Below, in pieces: positions 26,992 through 37,452 of a stretch of 57,763 nucleotides of DNA. The position numbers and the translations under genes are program-made. Under the pieces are notes generated by a model. That model saw only the letters and a list, made by a program, of their open reading frames with translations, was not told where the DNA came from and did no database searches. Source of the DNA: Pseudoalteromonas prydzensis (lineage in GTDB: Bacteria; Pseudomonadota; Gammaproteobacteria; Enterobacterales; Alteromonadaceae). Location: NCBI RefSeq assembly GCF_011050055.1, contig NZ_DRGM01000176.1:1-57763 (forward strand), read 5' to 3'. Within the stretch, counting starts at the first letter, position 1, and every line of letters begins with the position of its first letter.

Positions 26992-27682
26992 TTATACCCT
27001 TGCCGTTATAGTCCCAGCCGCTGGTGTGGGAAGTCGGATGCAACACTCGGCCCCTAAGCAATACATACGTTTGGCAGGCAAAACCATTCTTGAGCATACG
27101 CTGGTTAAATTAGCGCAACTTAAACAAGCAGCCAGTATTATAGTGGTGATCAGTGATGAAGACCCATACTTTGACTCTCTGGAATTTATTGATCAGCGTA
27201 TTGTCCGTGCCAGCGGCGGCAAAGAACGCGCAGACTCAGTACTGAATGGTTTATTAGTCCTTGCAGATAACCCGCCTGATTGGGTGTTAGTGCATGATGC
27301 GGCAAGGCCGTTAGTGACACTTGCAGATATTGAGCGCTTACTAACTGAATGTATTAGCGCAGATGAAGGTGGCATTTTAGCCAGTAAAGTGAAAGATACC
27401 ATTAAGCGTGGCACCACACATAGTGAGCAAACCGTACCACGAGATGACTTATGGCAAGCGTTGACTCCGCAATTATTTAAGTATCAGGAGTTAACGCAGG
27501 CACTACAAACTGCGCTCGCTCAGCAGGTAACAATTACTGATGAAGCCTCGGCAATTGAGTGGGCAAAGAAGCCCGTTCGGCTGGTGGCGGGGCGCAGCGA
27601 TAATATTAAAATAACCACCCCAGAAGATTTAGATTTAGCCAACTTTTTACTCCAAAAACAACACAGTGAGAATGCATCATGA
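26981..27682 (+). CDS. ispD: 2-C-methyl-D-erythritol 4-phosphate cytidylyltransferase
   Basis: 233 residues. The CTP-binding signature is [11 protein letters not shown] with the catalytic Lys in [13 protein letters not shown] and DEASAIE are family motifs. Third step of the non-mevalonate isoprenoid pathway. Overlaps ftsB by 11 bp and ispF by 4 bp; translational coupling is likely. Confidence 0.97.
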   Translation: MKTNYTLAVIVPAAGVGSRMQHSAPKQYIRLAGKTILEHTLVKLAQLKQAASIIVVISDEDPYFDSLEFIDQRIVRASGGKERADSVLNGLLVLADNPPDWVLVHDAARPLVTLADIERLLTECISADEGGILASKVKDTIKRGTTHSEQTVPRDDLWQALTPQLFKYQELTQALQTALAQQVTITDEASAIEWAKKPVRLVAGRSDNIKITTPEDLDLANFLLQKQHSENAS

Positions 27683-28161
27683 TTCGAATCGGCCATGGCT
27701 TCGATGTCCATAAATTTGCTGGCGAAGGCCCGTTAACTATTTGTGGTGAAAAGATTGCTTACCCACAAGGCTTTTTAGCGCACTCAGATGGTGATGTTGC
27801 TATTCATGCATTATGCGATGCTATTTTAGGTGCATTGGCGATGGGCGATATTGGCAAACACTTCCCTGATACCGCCAGTGAGTATGAGAATATAGACAGC
27901 CGTATTTTATTACGCCATGTGGTTGATTTAGCAAAACAGCAAGGCTATGTACTGGGCAATGCCGATGTCACGATAGTGGCACAAGCGCCAAAGATGCTAC
28001 CGCACATTCAAGCTATGCGTACTAATTTAGCCGCTGATTTAAATGCTGAGATTAGCCAAGTAAACGTAAAAGCCACCACCACGGAAAAGCTCGGTTTTGA
28101 AGGCCGTAAAGAAGGTATTTCAAGTCATGCCGTAGTGCTCATGAGCAAGCAATCACTATGA
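27679..28161 (+). CDS. ispF: 2-C-methyl-D-erythritol 2,4-cyclodiphosphate synthase
   Basis: 160 residues. Metal ligands appear in GFDVHKF (Asp8, His10) and [31 protein letters not shown] closes the fold. Acts after IspD and IspE in isoprenoid synthesis as a trimer. Overlaps ispD and truD by 4 bp each (ATGA). Confidence 0.97.
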   Translation: MIRIGHGFDVHKFAGEGPLTICGEKIAYPQGFLAHSDGDVAIHALCDAILGALAMGDIGKHFPDTASEYENIDSRILLRHVVDLAKQQGYVLGNADVTIVAQAPKMLPHIQAMRTNLAADLNAEISQVNVKATTTEKLGFEGRKEGISSHAVVLMSKQSL

Positions 28162-29207
28162 GCGAGCTAAATTATTTATACGGTGCGCCATTATCTAAAG
28201 CTGATTTTAAAACCACCGCTGAAGATTTTATGGTTGATGAAGACTTAGGCATAGAATTTACTGGTAGTGGTGAACATGTTTGTTTGCAGGTGGTAAAAAA
28301 AGGCGAAAACACCCAATACGTTGCTAAGTTACTTGCTCAAAAAGCCGGTATTTCGCCACGTGACGTAAGTTACGCCGGTATGAAAGATCGCCACGGTGTA
28401 TGTAGCCAATGGTTTAGTGTGCCAGTACCAATTAAAAAAGACATTGATTTTACTGAGCTTAACAGTGAATCACTGTTTATCATTGCTCAGCAACGCCATA
28501 ATCGTAAGCTACGTACGGGTTGCCATAAAGGTAATAAATTTACCATTACGCTACGCAATGTCACCCAGCCGTTAGATATCCTTTGTAGAATTAATGCCGT
28601 ACGTGCCGGTGTACCAAACTATTTTGGTGAACAACGCTTTGGTCATGATGGGCACAACCTTGAAATGGCCAAGCGAATGTTTGCCGGTGAGCGCATTCGT
28701 GACAAAAAACTGCGCGGTTTAATTATCTCTGCGGCACGCTCTTACGTGTTTAATCAAATCGTGAACTTACGTGTTGCTGAGCACGGCTTGGCGAAAACCA
28801 TGCACCGTGAAGTGTTTATGCTCAGTGGTAGTAATGCTTTTTTTGAAGATGCCATTAGCGATGAAAATATCGCACGACTTGCCTCTGGCGACATTATGAT
28901 GTCAGCACCTTTGGTCGGCAAAAGTGAAAAAGGCCTCACCGCACAAGAAAAAATATGGCTAGAGCCGTATCAAGATTGGTGTGAAGGGCTTGGTGAGTTA
29001 GGACTTAAAAATGAACGTAGAATGCTGCGTTTGATACCACAAGATTTAACCGTTGCAACGATTGACGAAACCACCATTAAATTAAGTTTTGGCCTTCCTA
29101 AAGGCACCTTTGCCACGGCATTATTACGTGAGCTGGTGGACTACACAGATGCAAGCCCCCGAGTACATAAAAAACAGGACGCTGAAAATGAAAATTCTGC
29201 TAAGTAA
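28158..29207 (+). CDS. truD: tRNA pseudouridine(13) synthase TruD
   Basis: 349 residues. The catalytic Asp lies in [31 protein letters not shown] and [16 protein letters not shown] are family motifs. Forms pseudouridine 13 in tRNA-Glu. Between ispF and surE in the conserved order; the end overlaps surE by 20 bp. Confidence 0.96.
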   Translation: MSELNYLYGAPLSKADFKTTAEDFMVDEDLGIEFTGSGEHVCLQVVKKGENTQYVAKLLAQKAGISPRDVSYAGMKDRHGVCSQWFSVPVPIKKDIDFTELNSESLFIIAQQRHNRKLRTGCHKGNKFTITLRNVTQPLDILCRINAVRAGVPNYFGEQRFGHDGHNLEMAKRMFAGERIRDKKLRGLIISAARSYVFNQIVNLRVAEHGLAKTMHREVFMLSGSNAFFEDAISDENIARLASGDIMMSAPLVGKSEKGLTAQEKIWLEPYQDWCEGLGELGLKNERRMLRLIPQDLTVATIDETTIKLSFGLPKGTFATALLRELVDYTDASPRVHKKQDAENENSAK

Positions 29208-29952
29208 TGACGATGGCGTAAATGCAAAAGGCATTGCGGTGCTGTACCAAGCGCTGACGCAAATTGCTGAGGTTACCTTAGTGGCGCCTGATCGCAATTG
29301 CAGCGGTGCAAGCAACTCATTAACCTTAATGAATCCACTGCGGGCCACCACGCTTGATAACGGCTTTATTTCGGTCAATGGCACACCAACCGATTGCGTA
29401 CATTTGGGTGTGAATGAATTACTGACTGAAAAGCCCGACTTGGTGGTTGCGGGTATTAATCACGGCGCCAATTTAGGGGATGATACTTTGTACTCAGGTA
29501 CCGTCGCAGCTGCAACCGAAGGCCGTCATTTAGGCTTGCCCGCAGTGGCCGTATCTTTGTGTTCAAAAGAAGGCAATCATTTTGAAACGGCAGCAGCGGT
29601 GACTGTAAGCATAATTAAAGAGCTGGCTTCTCATCCACTGCCAAAAGATCAAATCATTAATATCAATGTGCCAGATATTCCATTAGCTGAGCTAAAAGGC
29701 GTGCAAGTTACCCGTTTAGGTGCGCGCCATAAAGCCGAAACCATGACAAAACAACAAGATCCATGGGGCCGTGATATTTATTGGTACGGTGTTTTGGGCG
29801 CTGAAAGCGATGCCGGTGAGGGCACTGACTTTTATGCTATCAATAATGGCTATGCCTCGGTTACACCATTAAGTGTTGATATGACGGCGAAAGACAGTTT
29901 GATAGCGGTAGGAAATTGGCTGAAAACAATGGAGATCAACGGTGCTGGCTAA
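29188..29952 (+). CDS. surE: 5'/3'-nucleotidase SurE
   Basis: 254 residues from the ATG at 29188; the longer frame from 29089 would prefix 33 residues foreign to the family. The metal site is [13 protein letters not shown], with [10 protein letters not shown] and [21 protein letters not shown] survival phosphatase specific for nucleoside monophosphates. Coupled to truD upstream and pcm downstream. Confidence 0.96.
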   Translation: MKILLSNDDGVNAKGIAVLYQALTQIAEVTLVAPDRNCSGASNSLTLMNPLRATTLDNGFISVNGTPTDCVHLGVNELLTEKPDLVVAGINHGANLGDDTLYSGTVAAATEGRHLGLPAVAVSLCSKEGNHFETAAAVTVSIIKELASHPLPKDQIININVPDIPLAELKGVQVTRLGARHKAETMTKQQDPWGRDIYWYGVLGAESDAGEGTDFYAINNGYASVTPLSVDMTAKDSLIAVGNWLKTMEINGAG

Positions 29953-30580
29953 TTATACTCGCAGCGCTCGTGCGCTGGCTGAATTATTACAGCGTGAGGG
30001 GGTTGAAGATAGTGTGGTGCTCAGTGCTATTGCTGATATTCCACGGCATTTGTTTATTGATGATGTGCTTAAACACAAAGCATATCAAAATACAGCATTG
30101 CCAATCGGCCAAGGGCAAACAATCTCACAGCCATATATTGTTGCGCGAATGACGGAGCTGTTACGTTTAGCGGGAGTACGTGAAAAAGTGCTCGAAATTG
30201 GCACAGGTTCAGGTTACCAAACCGCGATACTGGCTAAAACCTTTACAAAAGTATTTTCGGTGGAACGCATTAAAGCGTTACAATGGCAAGCTAAGCGCCG
30301 TTTACATAACCTCGATCTTTATAACGTGTCCATGAAACATGGCGATGGTTGGCAAGGTTGGCAATCGCAAGCGCCATTTGATGGCATTATTGTCACTGCT
30401 GCAGCATCGCAGGTACCGCAAGCATTACTTGACCAACTCAGTGATGGTGGGGTGATGATTGCACCAATAGGTAATGAAGATCAACAACTGGTTATGGTTG
30501 TGCGCGAAGGCGAAAAATTTACTCAACATGTTATTGCGCCAGTTAGGTTTGTGCCTTTAGTGCCTGGCGATATTGAATAG
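29942..30580 (+). CDS. pcm: Protein-L-isoaspartate O-methyltransferase
   Basis: 212 residues from a GTG inside the end of surE (11-bp overlap). [14 protein letters not shown] is the substrate-binding motif and [13 protein letters not shown] the SAM-binding loop. Repairs isoaspartyl residues in aged proteins, mostly in stationary phase, consistent with its place near rpoS. Next to surE as in most gammaproteobacteria. Confidence 0.96.
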   Translation: MLANYTRSARALAELLQREGVEDSVVLSAIADIPRHLFIDDVLKHKAYQNTALPIGQGQTISQPYIVARMTELLRLAGVREKVLEIGTGSGYQTAILAKTFTKVFSVERIKALQWQAKRRLHNLDLYNVSMKHGDGWQGWQSQAPFDGIIVTAAASQVPQALLDQLSDGGVMIAPIGNEDQQLVMVVREGEKFTQHVIAPVRFVPLVPGDIE

Positions 30581-30589
30581 GAAGTCACT

Positions 30590-31168
30590 TTGAAATTGTT
30601 TACCAAGTTGTATGATATGGCATTAGTGTGGGCAAAGCATCGCCACGCCGAGCGTTATTTAGCAGGGATGAGTTTTGCTGAATCAGTTATTTTTCCTATT
30701 CCACCGGATGTCATGCTCGCGCCTATGTCGCTTGCACAACCTAGCAAAGCATGGCGTTATGCAACATTTGCTACTGTTGCTTCTGTACTTGGTGGTGTGT
30801 TTGGTTATTTATTAGGGTTTTGGTTATTTGAGCCTGTAGTCGAGCCATTAATTGCGCAAATGGGCTGGCAAGAAAAGTTTAATACCGCCTTAAATTGGTT
30901 TAAAGATTATGGCGTATGGGTGGTGTTTTTAGCTGGTTTTTCGCCAATACCTTATAAAGTGTTTACCATAGGTGCAGGGCTTTTACACATGGCGTTTTTA
31001 CCTTTTTTATTAGCATCTGCTGTTGGCCGTGGCGCGCGTTTCTTTTTAGTCTCAGCACTAATGAAATGGGGTGGAGTAAAAATGGAGCAAAAATTACGTC
31101 AATATGTTGAAGCACTTGGCTGGGGATTAGTGATTTTAGTGGTGGTTGCATACTTTTTACTACGTTAA
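30590..31168 (+). CDS. yqaA: YqaA-family (DedA-like) membrane protein
   Basis: 192 residues with about four to five membrane segments. The VTT/SNARE-associated signature is seen in FAESVIFPIPPDVMLAPMSL and AGFSPIPYKVFTIGAGLL, with an Arg in VGRGARFF. DedA relatives are implicated in lipid flipping and envelope homeostasis; a role for this one is inferred. Start is TTG with AGGAAG five bases upstream. Between pcm and nlpD, the usual site in Alteromonadales. Confidence 0.9.
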   Translation: MKLFTKLYDMALVWAKHRHAERYLAGMSFAESVIFPIPPDVMLAPMSLAQPSKAWRYATFATVASVLGGVFGYLLGFWLFEPVVEPLIAQMGWQEKFNTALNWFKDYGVWVVFLAGFSPIPYKVFTIGAGLLHMAFLPFLLASAVGRGARFFLVSALMKWGGVKMEQKLRQYVEALGWGLVILVVVAYFLLR

Positions 31169-31209
31169 GCATTAAAAACCACAGTTATTAATACAAGGAG
31201 CAAAACACC

Positions 31210-32034
31210 ATGAATAAGCGGTACATTTTCTATGTTACTTTATTTACAAGTGTTTTGCTCAGTGCTTGCTCTTCTCGTCAAGCTCCTGCTCCAGTCAGTA
31301 GTTTAAATACCAGCGTTAAACCTTATACTAGTAGAGTTAATATTAATGGCGACCGCTACACGGTTAAAAAAGGCGATACGTTATACTCGATAGCCTTTAG
31401 CGCTCAGCAAGATTTCCGCACGCTGGCAAAAAATAATGATATACCAGCCCCTTATATTATCCGCCCAGGGCAAACAATCTCTTTTAAAAACGTACCTAAA
31501 AAAATTAAAAAGCACAAAAAATATACGAAACCGAGTAAAAAGTCTACAAATGAAACACAAAAAAATAACAAAAAATTAAAGAAAGATCTTGATCAGCCAA
31601 AACAACGAGAGTATGTTCAAAAACAAGCTAATAGAAAAGTTAGTAATACTAATAGTTTGCCCTCCACGAAAGTTCAGTGGTCGTGGCCAGCTAAAGGAAC
31701 AGTAACGCAGCGGTTTTCAAGCAAAGAAAATGGCTATAAAGGGTTACAAATTACTAATAAAAAAGGTGTCGCTGTTTTTGCCGCAGCACAAGGGACAGTT
31801 GTTTATGCGGGTAATGCACTTAGGGGATACGGTAATTTAATTATTTTGAAACATAATGATGATTACCTTAGTGCTTATGCACATAACTCTAAGTTGTTAG
31901 TTAAAGAAAAACAGGATGTGAAAGCTGGGCAAAAAATTGCAGAGATTGGCAGTTCAGATTCTGACGTAACGGCATTGCGTTTTGAGATCCGTTATCGAGG
32001 ACAAGCTGTTAATCCCGAGAAGTATTTGCCTTAG
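31210..32034 (+). CDS. nlpD: LysM/LytM lipoprotein NlpD, amidase activator
   Basis: 274 residues. Lipobox LSAC (signal peptide about 1-21) gives an outer-membrane lipoprotein. LysM lies at about 53-95 (YTVKKGDTLYSIAF), then a Lys-rich linker, then a LytM domain (about 160-274). The M23 ligands are missing (ALRFEIRYRG in place of HxH), as in NlpD, which activates AmiC rather than cutting peptidoglycan. A promoter for rpoS is usually found inside nlpD. AAGGAG precedes the ATG. Confidence 0.94.
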   Translation: MNKRYIFYVTLFTSVLLSACSSRQAPAPVSSLNTSVKPYTSRVNINGDRYTVKKGDTLYSIAFSAQQDFRTLAKNNDIPAPYIIRPGQTISFKNVPKKIKKHKKYTKPSKKSTNETQKNNKKLKKDLDQPKQREYVQKQANRKVSNTNSLPSTKVQWSWPAKGTVTQRFSSKENGYKGLQITNKKGVAVFAAAQGTVVYAGNALRGYGNLIILKHNDDYLSAYAHNSKLLVKEKQDVKAGQKIAEIGSSDSDVTALRFEIRYRGQAVNPEKYLP

Positions 32035-32090
32035 CTATCGGGTATTGATCACAGTGATATAAGATCACTTATTTGCTTGAGGGTACGCTC

Positions 32091-33086
32091 ATGGGTAACA
32101 CAGCAAAAATAGAGAAAACGAAAAACGCGGTTGATGATAAATTTGATGATATAGCGGTAGAAGATGCTGCTTCTGAATTATTAGATGACGTCGATAAAGA
32201 TGATGATAAAGAAGATGAAATATTTGCCAAAGAGGAAATCACTAAGAATTTAGATGCGACTCAACTATATCTAGGTGAGATTGGTTTTTCACCGCTGTTG
32301 AGCGCCGAAGAAGAAGTGTTTTTTGCCCGCAAAGCGTTAAAAGGCTGTAGTGCCTCCCGCAAACGCATGATTGAAAGTAACCTCCGTTTAGTTGTAAAAA
32401 TCGCCCGCCGTTATAATAATCGTGGCCTTGCGTTACTTGATTTAATTGAAGAAGGTAACCTTGGCTTGATCCGCGCGGTTGAAAAATTTGACCCTGAACG
32501 TGGTTTTAGATTTTCTACTTATGCGACTTGGTGGATCCGTCAAACCATTGAACGTGCCATCATGAATCAAACTCGCACAATTCGTTTACCAATCCATGTT
32601 GTAAAAGAGCTAAATGTTTATTTACGCACCGCACGTGAACTAACCCAAAAGCTCGATCATGAACCGACAGCAGAAGAAATTGCAGCCTCTTTAGATAGAC
32701 CCGTTGAAGACGTTACTAAAATGCTGCGTTTAAATGAAAAAATCACCTCTGTAGATACGCCCATTGGCGGCGAAAATGACAAAGCATTGCTAGATATCAT
32801 CGCCGATGAAAAAGGTTTTGGCCCGGAAGGTGAAGTCCAAAACAATGATATTAATAAGCATATTGTTGACTGGTTAGGTGAGCTTAATCCTAAGCAACGT
32901 GAAGTGCTTGCTCGTCGTTTTGGTTTATTAGGCTATGAGCCATCAACGCTTGAAGATGTTGGCCGTGAAATTGGTTTAACCCGTGAGCGAGTAAGACAAA
33001 TTCAAGTAGAGGCACTACGCCGCTTAAAAGATATTTTACAACATGAAGGGTTAAGCACTGATAGCTTGTTTGATCAGTTCTCATAA
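32091..33086 (+). CDS. rpoS: RNA polymerase sigma factor RpoS
   Basis: 331 residues from the ATG at 32091, preceded by GAGGG. An acidic N-terminal region is followed by sigma regions 2 ([20 protein letters not shown]), 3, and 4 ([18 protein letters not shown]). General stress and stationary-phase sigma factor. Follows nlpD by 56 bp. A strong bidirectional terminator separates it from mutS. Confidence 0.97.
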   Translation: MGNTAKIEKTKNAVDDKFDDIAVEDAASELLDDVDKDDDKEDEIFAKEEITKNLDATQLYLGEIGFSPLLSAEEEVFFARKALKGCSASRKRMIESNLRLVVKIARRYNNRGLALLDLIEEGNLGLIRAVEKFDPERGFRFSTYATWWIRQTIERAIMNQTRTIRLPIHVVKELNVYLRTARELTQKLDHEPTAEEIAASLDRPVEDVTKMLRLNEKITSVDTPIGGENDKALLDIIADEKGFGPEGEVQNNDINKHIVDWLGELNPKQREVLARRFGLLGYEPSTLEDVGREIGLTRERVRQIQVEALRRLKDILQHEGLSTDSLFDQFS

Positions 33087-33123
33087 CACACAAAAATAGA
33101 CACACATTATAGCCAAATTTGAG

Positions 33124-33157
33124 TAGCTGAAGAGATAATCTCTTCAGCTATTTTTTT
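33124..33157. terminator. Bidirectional terminator between rpoS and mutS
   Basis: tagctgaagaga (33124-33135) pairs perfectly with tctcttcagcta (33139-33150), followed by seven T. It serves both convergent genes. Confidence 0.95.
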
Positions 33158-33165
33158 GCTCAAAT

Positions 33166-35736
33166 TTAAAGTAATGCTTTTAATTTATAAAGTAAGTCTT
33201 GGGCTTGACGCGGGCTTAAGTCATCTACATCAATCTCAGCGAGTTGTGCTTCTACCTGTGATGGTTCAGCTGCAAATAATGAGGGCTGTACTGCATTAAT
33301 ATCGGCAGTAACTGGCTGATGATTTTCGAGCATTTTAAGCTTTTGCTTAGCTTGTTTGATCACGGCTTTTGGTACCCCAGCTAGGGCGGCTACTTGCAAA
33401 CCAAAGCTTTTGCTTGCAGCGCCATCAAGTACCGTATGCATAAAGGCAATGGTGTCGTTATGCTCTATTGCATCTAAATGAACATTCACCAGTCCAGCTT
33501 GTTGCTCGGCAAGTTCGGTTAATTCAAAATAATGGGTGGCAAACAAGGTTTTTGCCGATATTTTTGATGCTAAATGATCCGCAGTTGCATAAGCCAGTGA
33601 TAGACCATCGTAAGTACTGGTGCCACGGCCAATTTCATCCATTAGCACGAGTGACTGCGCGGTAGCATTGTTTAAAATAGTGGCGGTTTCAGTCATCTCG
33701 ACCATAAAAGTTGAACGCCCTGATGCTAAGTCATCGCTGGCGCCAATGCGGGTAAATATACGGTCGATATTACCAATCTTAGCGCTGTCTGCTGGCACAA
33801 AGCTACCAATGTGCGCCATTAACACAATAAGTGCTGTTTGGCGCATATAGGTTGATTTACCACCCATATTTGGCCCTGTGATGATCAGCATTTTACGCTG
33901 TGCATTAAGCTCTACAGGGTTGGCGATAAATGGGTCTTTCATGACTTGTTCAACCACTGGGTGGCGGCCTTGCTTGATGCTGATATCGTCACTATCACAA
34001 AGTTCAGGTTTAGCATAATTAAGCGCAATCGCACGCTCAGCTAAGTTATTTAGCACATCTAAATCTGCCAATGCGGCTGCCATCATTTGTAGCTGCTCAA
34101 TGTGTGGAGCAATAAACTCAAACAGTTGTTCGTATAGCTGTTTTTCAAGCGCCAGTGCTTTTGATTGGCTGCCTAGTACTTTGTCTTCGTGCTCTTTAAG
34201 CTCAGGAATTATATAACGTTCATTATTCTTAAGCGTTTGGCGACGAATATAATCAGCGGGCACTAAATGTGCATTGGCACGACTTACTTCAATAAAAAAG
34301 CCATGCACGCGGTTATAACCGATTTTAAGGGTGCTAATACCGGTGCGTTCACGCTCGCGCTGTTCGAGTTGTTCAAGAATGTCGGTAGCGCCTTGACTGA
34401 GTGAACGCCACTCATCGAGTTCACTGTTGTAACCTGGGGCAATTACACCGCCATCACGAATAAGTACCGGTGGGTTTTCAATCACGGCTTGTTCGAGTAA
34501 TTGCTGTAACTCAGGTAATTCAGGAGATTGCGCAACGATTTGACTAATACGTGGATCGCTGGCATCGGTTAATAATTGGTGTAATGGTGCAAGGGCTTGC
34601 AGTGCACTGCGCAAACGGGTTAAATCGCGCGGACGAGCGGTCCACAAGGCTAAACGAGCAATAACTCGTTCTATATCACCTATTTGTTTTAATGACTCAT
34701 GTAGCTCACCACACAGCTGTACGTCGATAATGGCACTAATGGCATTGAGGCGAGCATTAAGTTCAGGTTTAGAACGTATTGGCGTATGAATACGACGCTT
34801 TAATAGCCGTGATCCCATCGCTGTTGCTGTTTTATCAAGTACTTGTGCTAAGGTGTTTTCAAAACCACCAGAAAGATTGACTGTCAGCTCTAAGTTTTTA
34901 CGGGTGGCGGCATCTAAGATCACCGCATGTTCGTTATGCTCTAAAGTGATGGCGCGAATATGGGGAAGGGCAATACGTTGCGTGTCTTTCACATATTGCA
35001 TAAGGCAACCGGCGGCAACTAATGCAGCAGTTGCTTTATCAACCCCAAAACCGACTAAATCTTTAGTACCAAACTGCTCGCATAACAAATGTTGGGCGGT
35101 GTCTAAATCAAACTCCCACTCAGGGCGACGACGAATACCTTTAATATGCTCAATTAAATGAAAATTGCTAAAGTCTTCGCTATAAAGTAATTCTGCCGGT
35201 GCTAAGCGTTGTAAGGTTGAACTGAATGCTTCTTCAGTATTTACTTCAACAATATTAAAACGGCCTGAGTTAATATCTAAGTAGGCAACCCCAAATACAC
35301 CTTTTTTACTTTGCCAAACGCTGGTCAGTAAATTATCTTGGCGCTCTTGTAATAATGCTTCATCAGAAATAGTCCCTGGGGTAACAATACGTACCACTTT
35401 ACGTTCAACAGGCCCTTTACTGGTCGCAGGGTCGCCTATTTGCTCACATATGGCTACTGATTCACCCATTTGTACTAAGCGGGCTAAATAGTTTTCTACC
35501 GCATGATAGGGGACGCCTGCCATCGGAATAGGATCGCCGCCGGCTTTACCACGGTGAGTTTGTGAAATATCAAGCAGTTGCGCAGCGCGCTTAGCATCAT
35601 CAAAAAATAGCTCGTAAAAGTCACCCATGCGATAAAACATTAAAATATCACGATGCTCAGATTTTATTTTTAGATACTGCTGCATCATTGGCGTTTGTTG
35701 ACTTATAGTGTGTGGTGCATAAAGATCGAACGACAT
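33166..35736 (-). CDS. mutS: DNA mismatch repair protein MutS
   Basis: 856 residues from the ATG at 35736; a TTG four codons earlier is possible. The mismatch-binding motif is [11 protein letters not shown] near the N-terminus; the ATPase has Walker [15 protein letters not shown] and Walker [19 protein letters not shown]-terminal tail ends in [18 protein letters not shown], the dimer/tetramer module. Convergent with rpoS and divergent from pncC, whose start lies only 22 bp away. Confidence 0.97.
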   Translation of the reverse strand: MSFDLYAPHTISQQTPMMQQYLKIKSEHRDILMFYRMGDFYELFFDDAKRAAQLLDISQTHRGKAGGDPIPMAGVPYHAVENYLARLVQMGESVAICEQIGDPATSKGPVERKVVRIVTPGTISDEALLQERQDNLLTSVWQSKKGVFGVAYLDINSGRFNIVEVNTEEAFSSTLQRLAPAELLYSEDFSNFHLIEHIKGIRRRPEWEFDLDTAQHLLCEQFGTKDLVGFGVDKATAALVAAGCLMQYVKDTQRIALPHIRAITLEHNEHAVILDAATRKNLELTVNLSGGFENTLAQVLDKTATAMGSRLLKRRIHTPIRSKPELNARLNAISAIIDVQLCGELHESLKQIGDIERVIARLALWTARPRDLTRLRSALQALAPLHQLLTDASDPRISQIVAQSPELPELQQLLEQAVIENPPVLIRDGGVIAPGYNSELDEWRSLSQGATDILEQLEQRERERTGISTLKIGYNRVHGFFIEVSRANAHLVPADYIRRQTLKNNERYIIPELKEHEDKVLGSQSKALALEKQLYEQLFEFIAPHIEQLQMMAAALADLDVLNNLAERAIALNYAKPELCDSDDISIKQGRHPVVEQVMKDPFIANPVELNAQRKMLIITGPNMGGKSTYMRQTALIVLMAHIGSFVPADSAKIGNIDRIFTRIGASDDLASGRSTFMVEMTETATILNNATAQSLVLMDEIGRGTSTYDGLSLAYATADHLASKISAKTLFATHYFELTELAEQQAGLVNVHLDAIEHNDTIAFMHTVLDGAASKSFGLQVAALAGVPKAVIKQAKQKLKMLENHQPVTADINAVQPSLFAAEPSQVEAQLAEIDVDDLSPRQAQDLLYKLKALL

Positions 35737-35757
35737 GTATTTACCCAAAGGCTGAAT

Positions 35758-36246
35758 ATGGAATTACATCAAGAGATTAAAACACTTGCTGCACAATTAG
35801 GGGCTATTTTAACGGATAAACGCTTATGGATCACTAGTGCTGAATCATGTACTGGTGGAGGAGTCAGTTATGCGCTAACAGATACCCCAGGTAGCTCGGC
35901 GTATATTGACCGTGCATTCGTCACTTACAGTAATCAAGCAAAGCAGGATTTACTGGGTGTTGCAGAGCAAACCTTAGCTTTATATGGCGCAGTGAGCGAG
36001 CAAACAGTGTTGCAAATGGCGGCCGGTGCTTGCAAGGCCGCTGGGGCTGATATTTCGGTTGCGGTATCGGGTATTGCAGGCCCTGGTGGTGGCAGTGCAG
36101 AAAAACCAGTGGGTTTAGTATGGTTTTGTGTTCAAATTGGCGATAAACAGTATCCGAGTCAACAACTATTTGCTGGTGATAGAGCGCAAGTTAGGCTGCA
36201 AGCCATTGTTTATTCTTTAAAAACTATTATAGAAAAGATAAATTGA
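35758..36246 (+). CDS. pncC: Nicotinamide-nucleotide amidase PncC (CinA C-terminal type)
   Basis: 162 residues from the ATG at 35758 with AAAGG upstream; the frame extended to 35695 would cross the mutS start. Only the CinA C-terminal amidase domain is present, with SAESCTGG and [19 protein letters not shown]. Converts NMN to nicotinate mononucleotide in NAD recycling. Immediately upstream of recA, the classical cinA-recA order. Confidence 0.95.
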   Translation: MELHQEIKTLAAQLGAILTDKRLWITSAESCTGGGVSYALTDTPGSSAYIDRAFVTYSNQAKQDLLGVAEQTLALYGAVSEQTVLQMAAGACKAAGADISVAVSGIAGPGGGSAEKPVGLVWFCVQIGDKQYPSQQLFAGDRAQVRLQAIVYSLKTIIEKIN

Positions 36247-36256
36247 TAAAATTAGC

Positions 36257-36284
36257 TTGATACTGTGATTTCATACAGTATACT
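36257..36284 (+). promoter_or_regulatory. recA: recA promoter with LexA (SOS) box
   Basis: TACTG-TGATTTCATA-CAGTA (36261-36280) matches the gammaproteobacterial LexA consensus at all ten defining positions. It overlaps a promoter with -35 TTGATA (36257-36262), a 16-bp spacer and -10 TATACT (36279-36284), so LexA would block RNA polymerase. Confidence 0.92.
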
Positions 36285-36314
36285 TGTCTGCATTAGCTGG
36301 ATTTGGAGAGTAAA

Positions 36315-37361
36315 ATGAACGATAACAAACAAAAAGCATTGGACGCTGCTTTATCTCAAATTGAACGTCAATTTGGTAAAGGCTCAATTATGAAATTGGG
36401 TGACAACAAAGCGTTAGATATTGACGCTATATCAACGGGCTCTCTGGGCATTGATATCGCATTAGGCATAGGTGGTTTACCTATGGGACGTATTGTTGAG
36501 ATATATGGCCCTGAATCATCAGGTAAAACCACGCTAACATTACAAGTTATTGCTGAAGCACAAAAAGAAGGTAAAACCTGCGCATTCGTTGATGCTGAGC
36601 ACGCACTTGATCCAATTTACGCTCAAAAATTAGGCGTGAACATTGATGAATTATTAGTTTCCCAACCAGATACCGGTGAGCAAGCGCTAGAGATCTGCGA
36701 CATGTTAGTACGCTCAAGCGCGGTTGACGTGGTTGTGGTCGACTCGGTTGCTGCATTAACACCAAAAGCCGAAATTGAAGGCGACATGGGCGATTCGCAC
36801 ATGGGTCTACAAGCACGTTTAATGTCACAAGCATTACGTAAGCTAACCGGTAATATCAAACGTTCTAACACTTTATGTATTTTCATTAACCAAATCCGTA
36901 TGAAAATTGGTGTTATGTTTGGTAACCCTGAAACCACTACCGGCGGTAACGCACTTAAATTCTACGCGTCAGTACGTTTAGATATTCGTCGTATCGGCTC
37001 TGTTAAAGAGGGCGATGAAGTGGTGGGTAACGAAACCCGCGTTAAAGTAGTGAAAAACAAAGTTGCTCCACCGTTTAAACAAGCTGAATTTATTATCATG
37101 TACGGTGAAGGTATCTCTAAACATGGTGAGTTAATTGATTTAGGCGTTAAGCATAAGTTGGTTGAAAAAGCAGGTGCTTGGTACAGCTACAATGGTAATA
37201 AAGTTGGTCAAGGTAAGTCTAACTCAATCAAGTTCTTAAAAGAGAACCCTGAGATTTCAAATGAGATTGAAGGTAAGTTACGTGACATGTTGTTATTAAA
37301 AGCGACAATCAAGCCTGACGATGTTGAAGATGCTTTACTAGCAGATGATGCTGAGCTTTAA
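36315..37361 (+). CDS. recA: Recombinase RecA
   Basis: 348 residues from the ATG at 36315 with GGAGAG upstream. Walker A is [10 protein letters not shown], Walker [11 protein letters not shown], and DNA-binding loops follow ([29 protein letters not shown]). Central to recombination and SOS induction. recX and alaS, its usual downstream neighbours, are not here; an opposed TonB receptor gene follows after a terminator. Confidence 0.98.
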   Translation: MNDNKQKALDAALSQIERQFGKGSIMKLGDNKALDIDAISTGSLGIDIALGIGGLPMGRIVEIYGPESSGKTTLTLQVIAEAQKEGKTCAFVDAEHALDPIYAQKLGVNIDELLVSQPDTGEQALEICDMLVRSSAVDVVVVDSVAALTPKAEIEGDMGDSHMGLQARLMSQALRKLTGNIKRSNTLCIFINQIRMKIGVMFGNPETTTGGNALKFYASVRLDIRRIGSVKEGDEVVGNETRVKVVKNKVAPPFKQAEFIIMYGEGISKHGELIDLGVKHKLVEKAGAWYSYNGNKVGQGKSNSIKFLKENPEISNEIEGKLRDMLLLKATIKPDDVEDALLADDAEL

Positions 37362-37400
37362 AGGTATTGAATAAGCGCGATTTGACCCGAGCTTAATCGT

Positions 37401-37433
37401 AAAAAAGCCGCTAAATTATTTAGCGGCTTTTTT
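37401..37433. terminator. Bidirectional terminator after recA
   Basis: aaaaagccgctaaa and tttagcggcttttt form a long perfect stem around a 3-base loop, with A and T runs at its ends. It can serve both recA and the convergent TonB receptor gene. Confidence 0.95.
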
Positions 37434-37452
37434 GTGTTTATAGTTTGCTAGC

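Noticed and set aside
37401..37433. Riboswitch or small RNA after recA
   Set aside because: The structure is a simple long stem with A and T runs and is explained as a bidirectional terminator.
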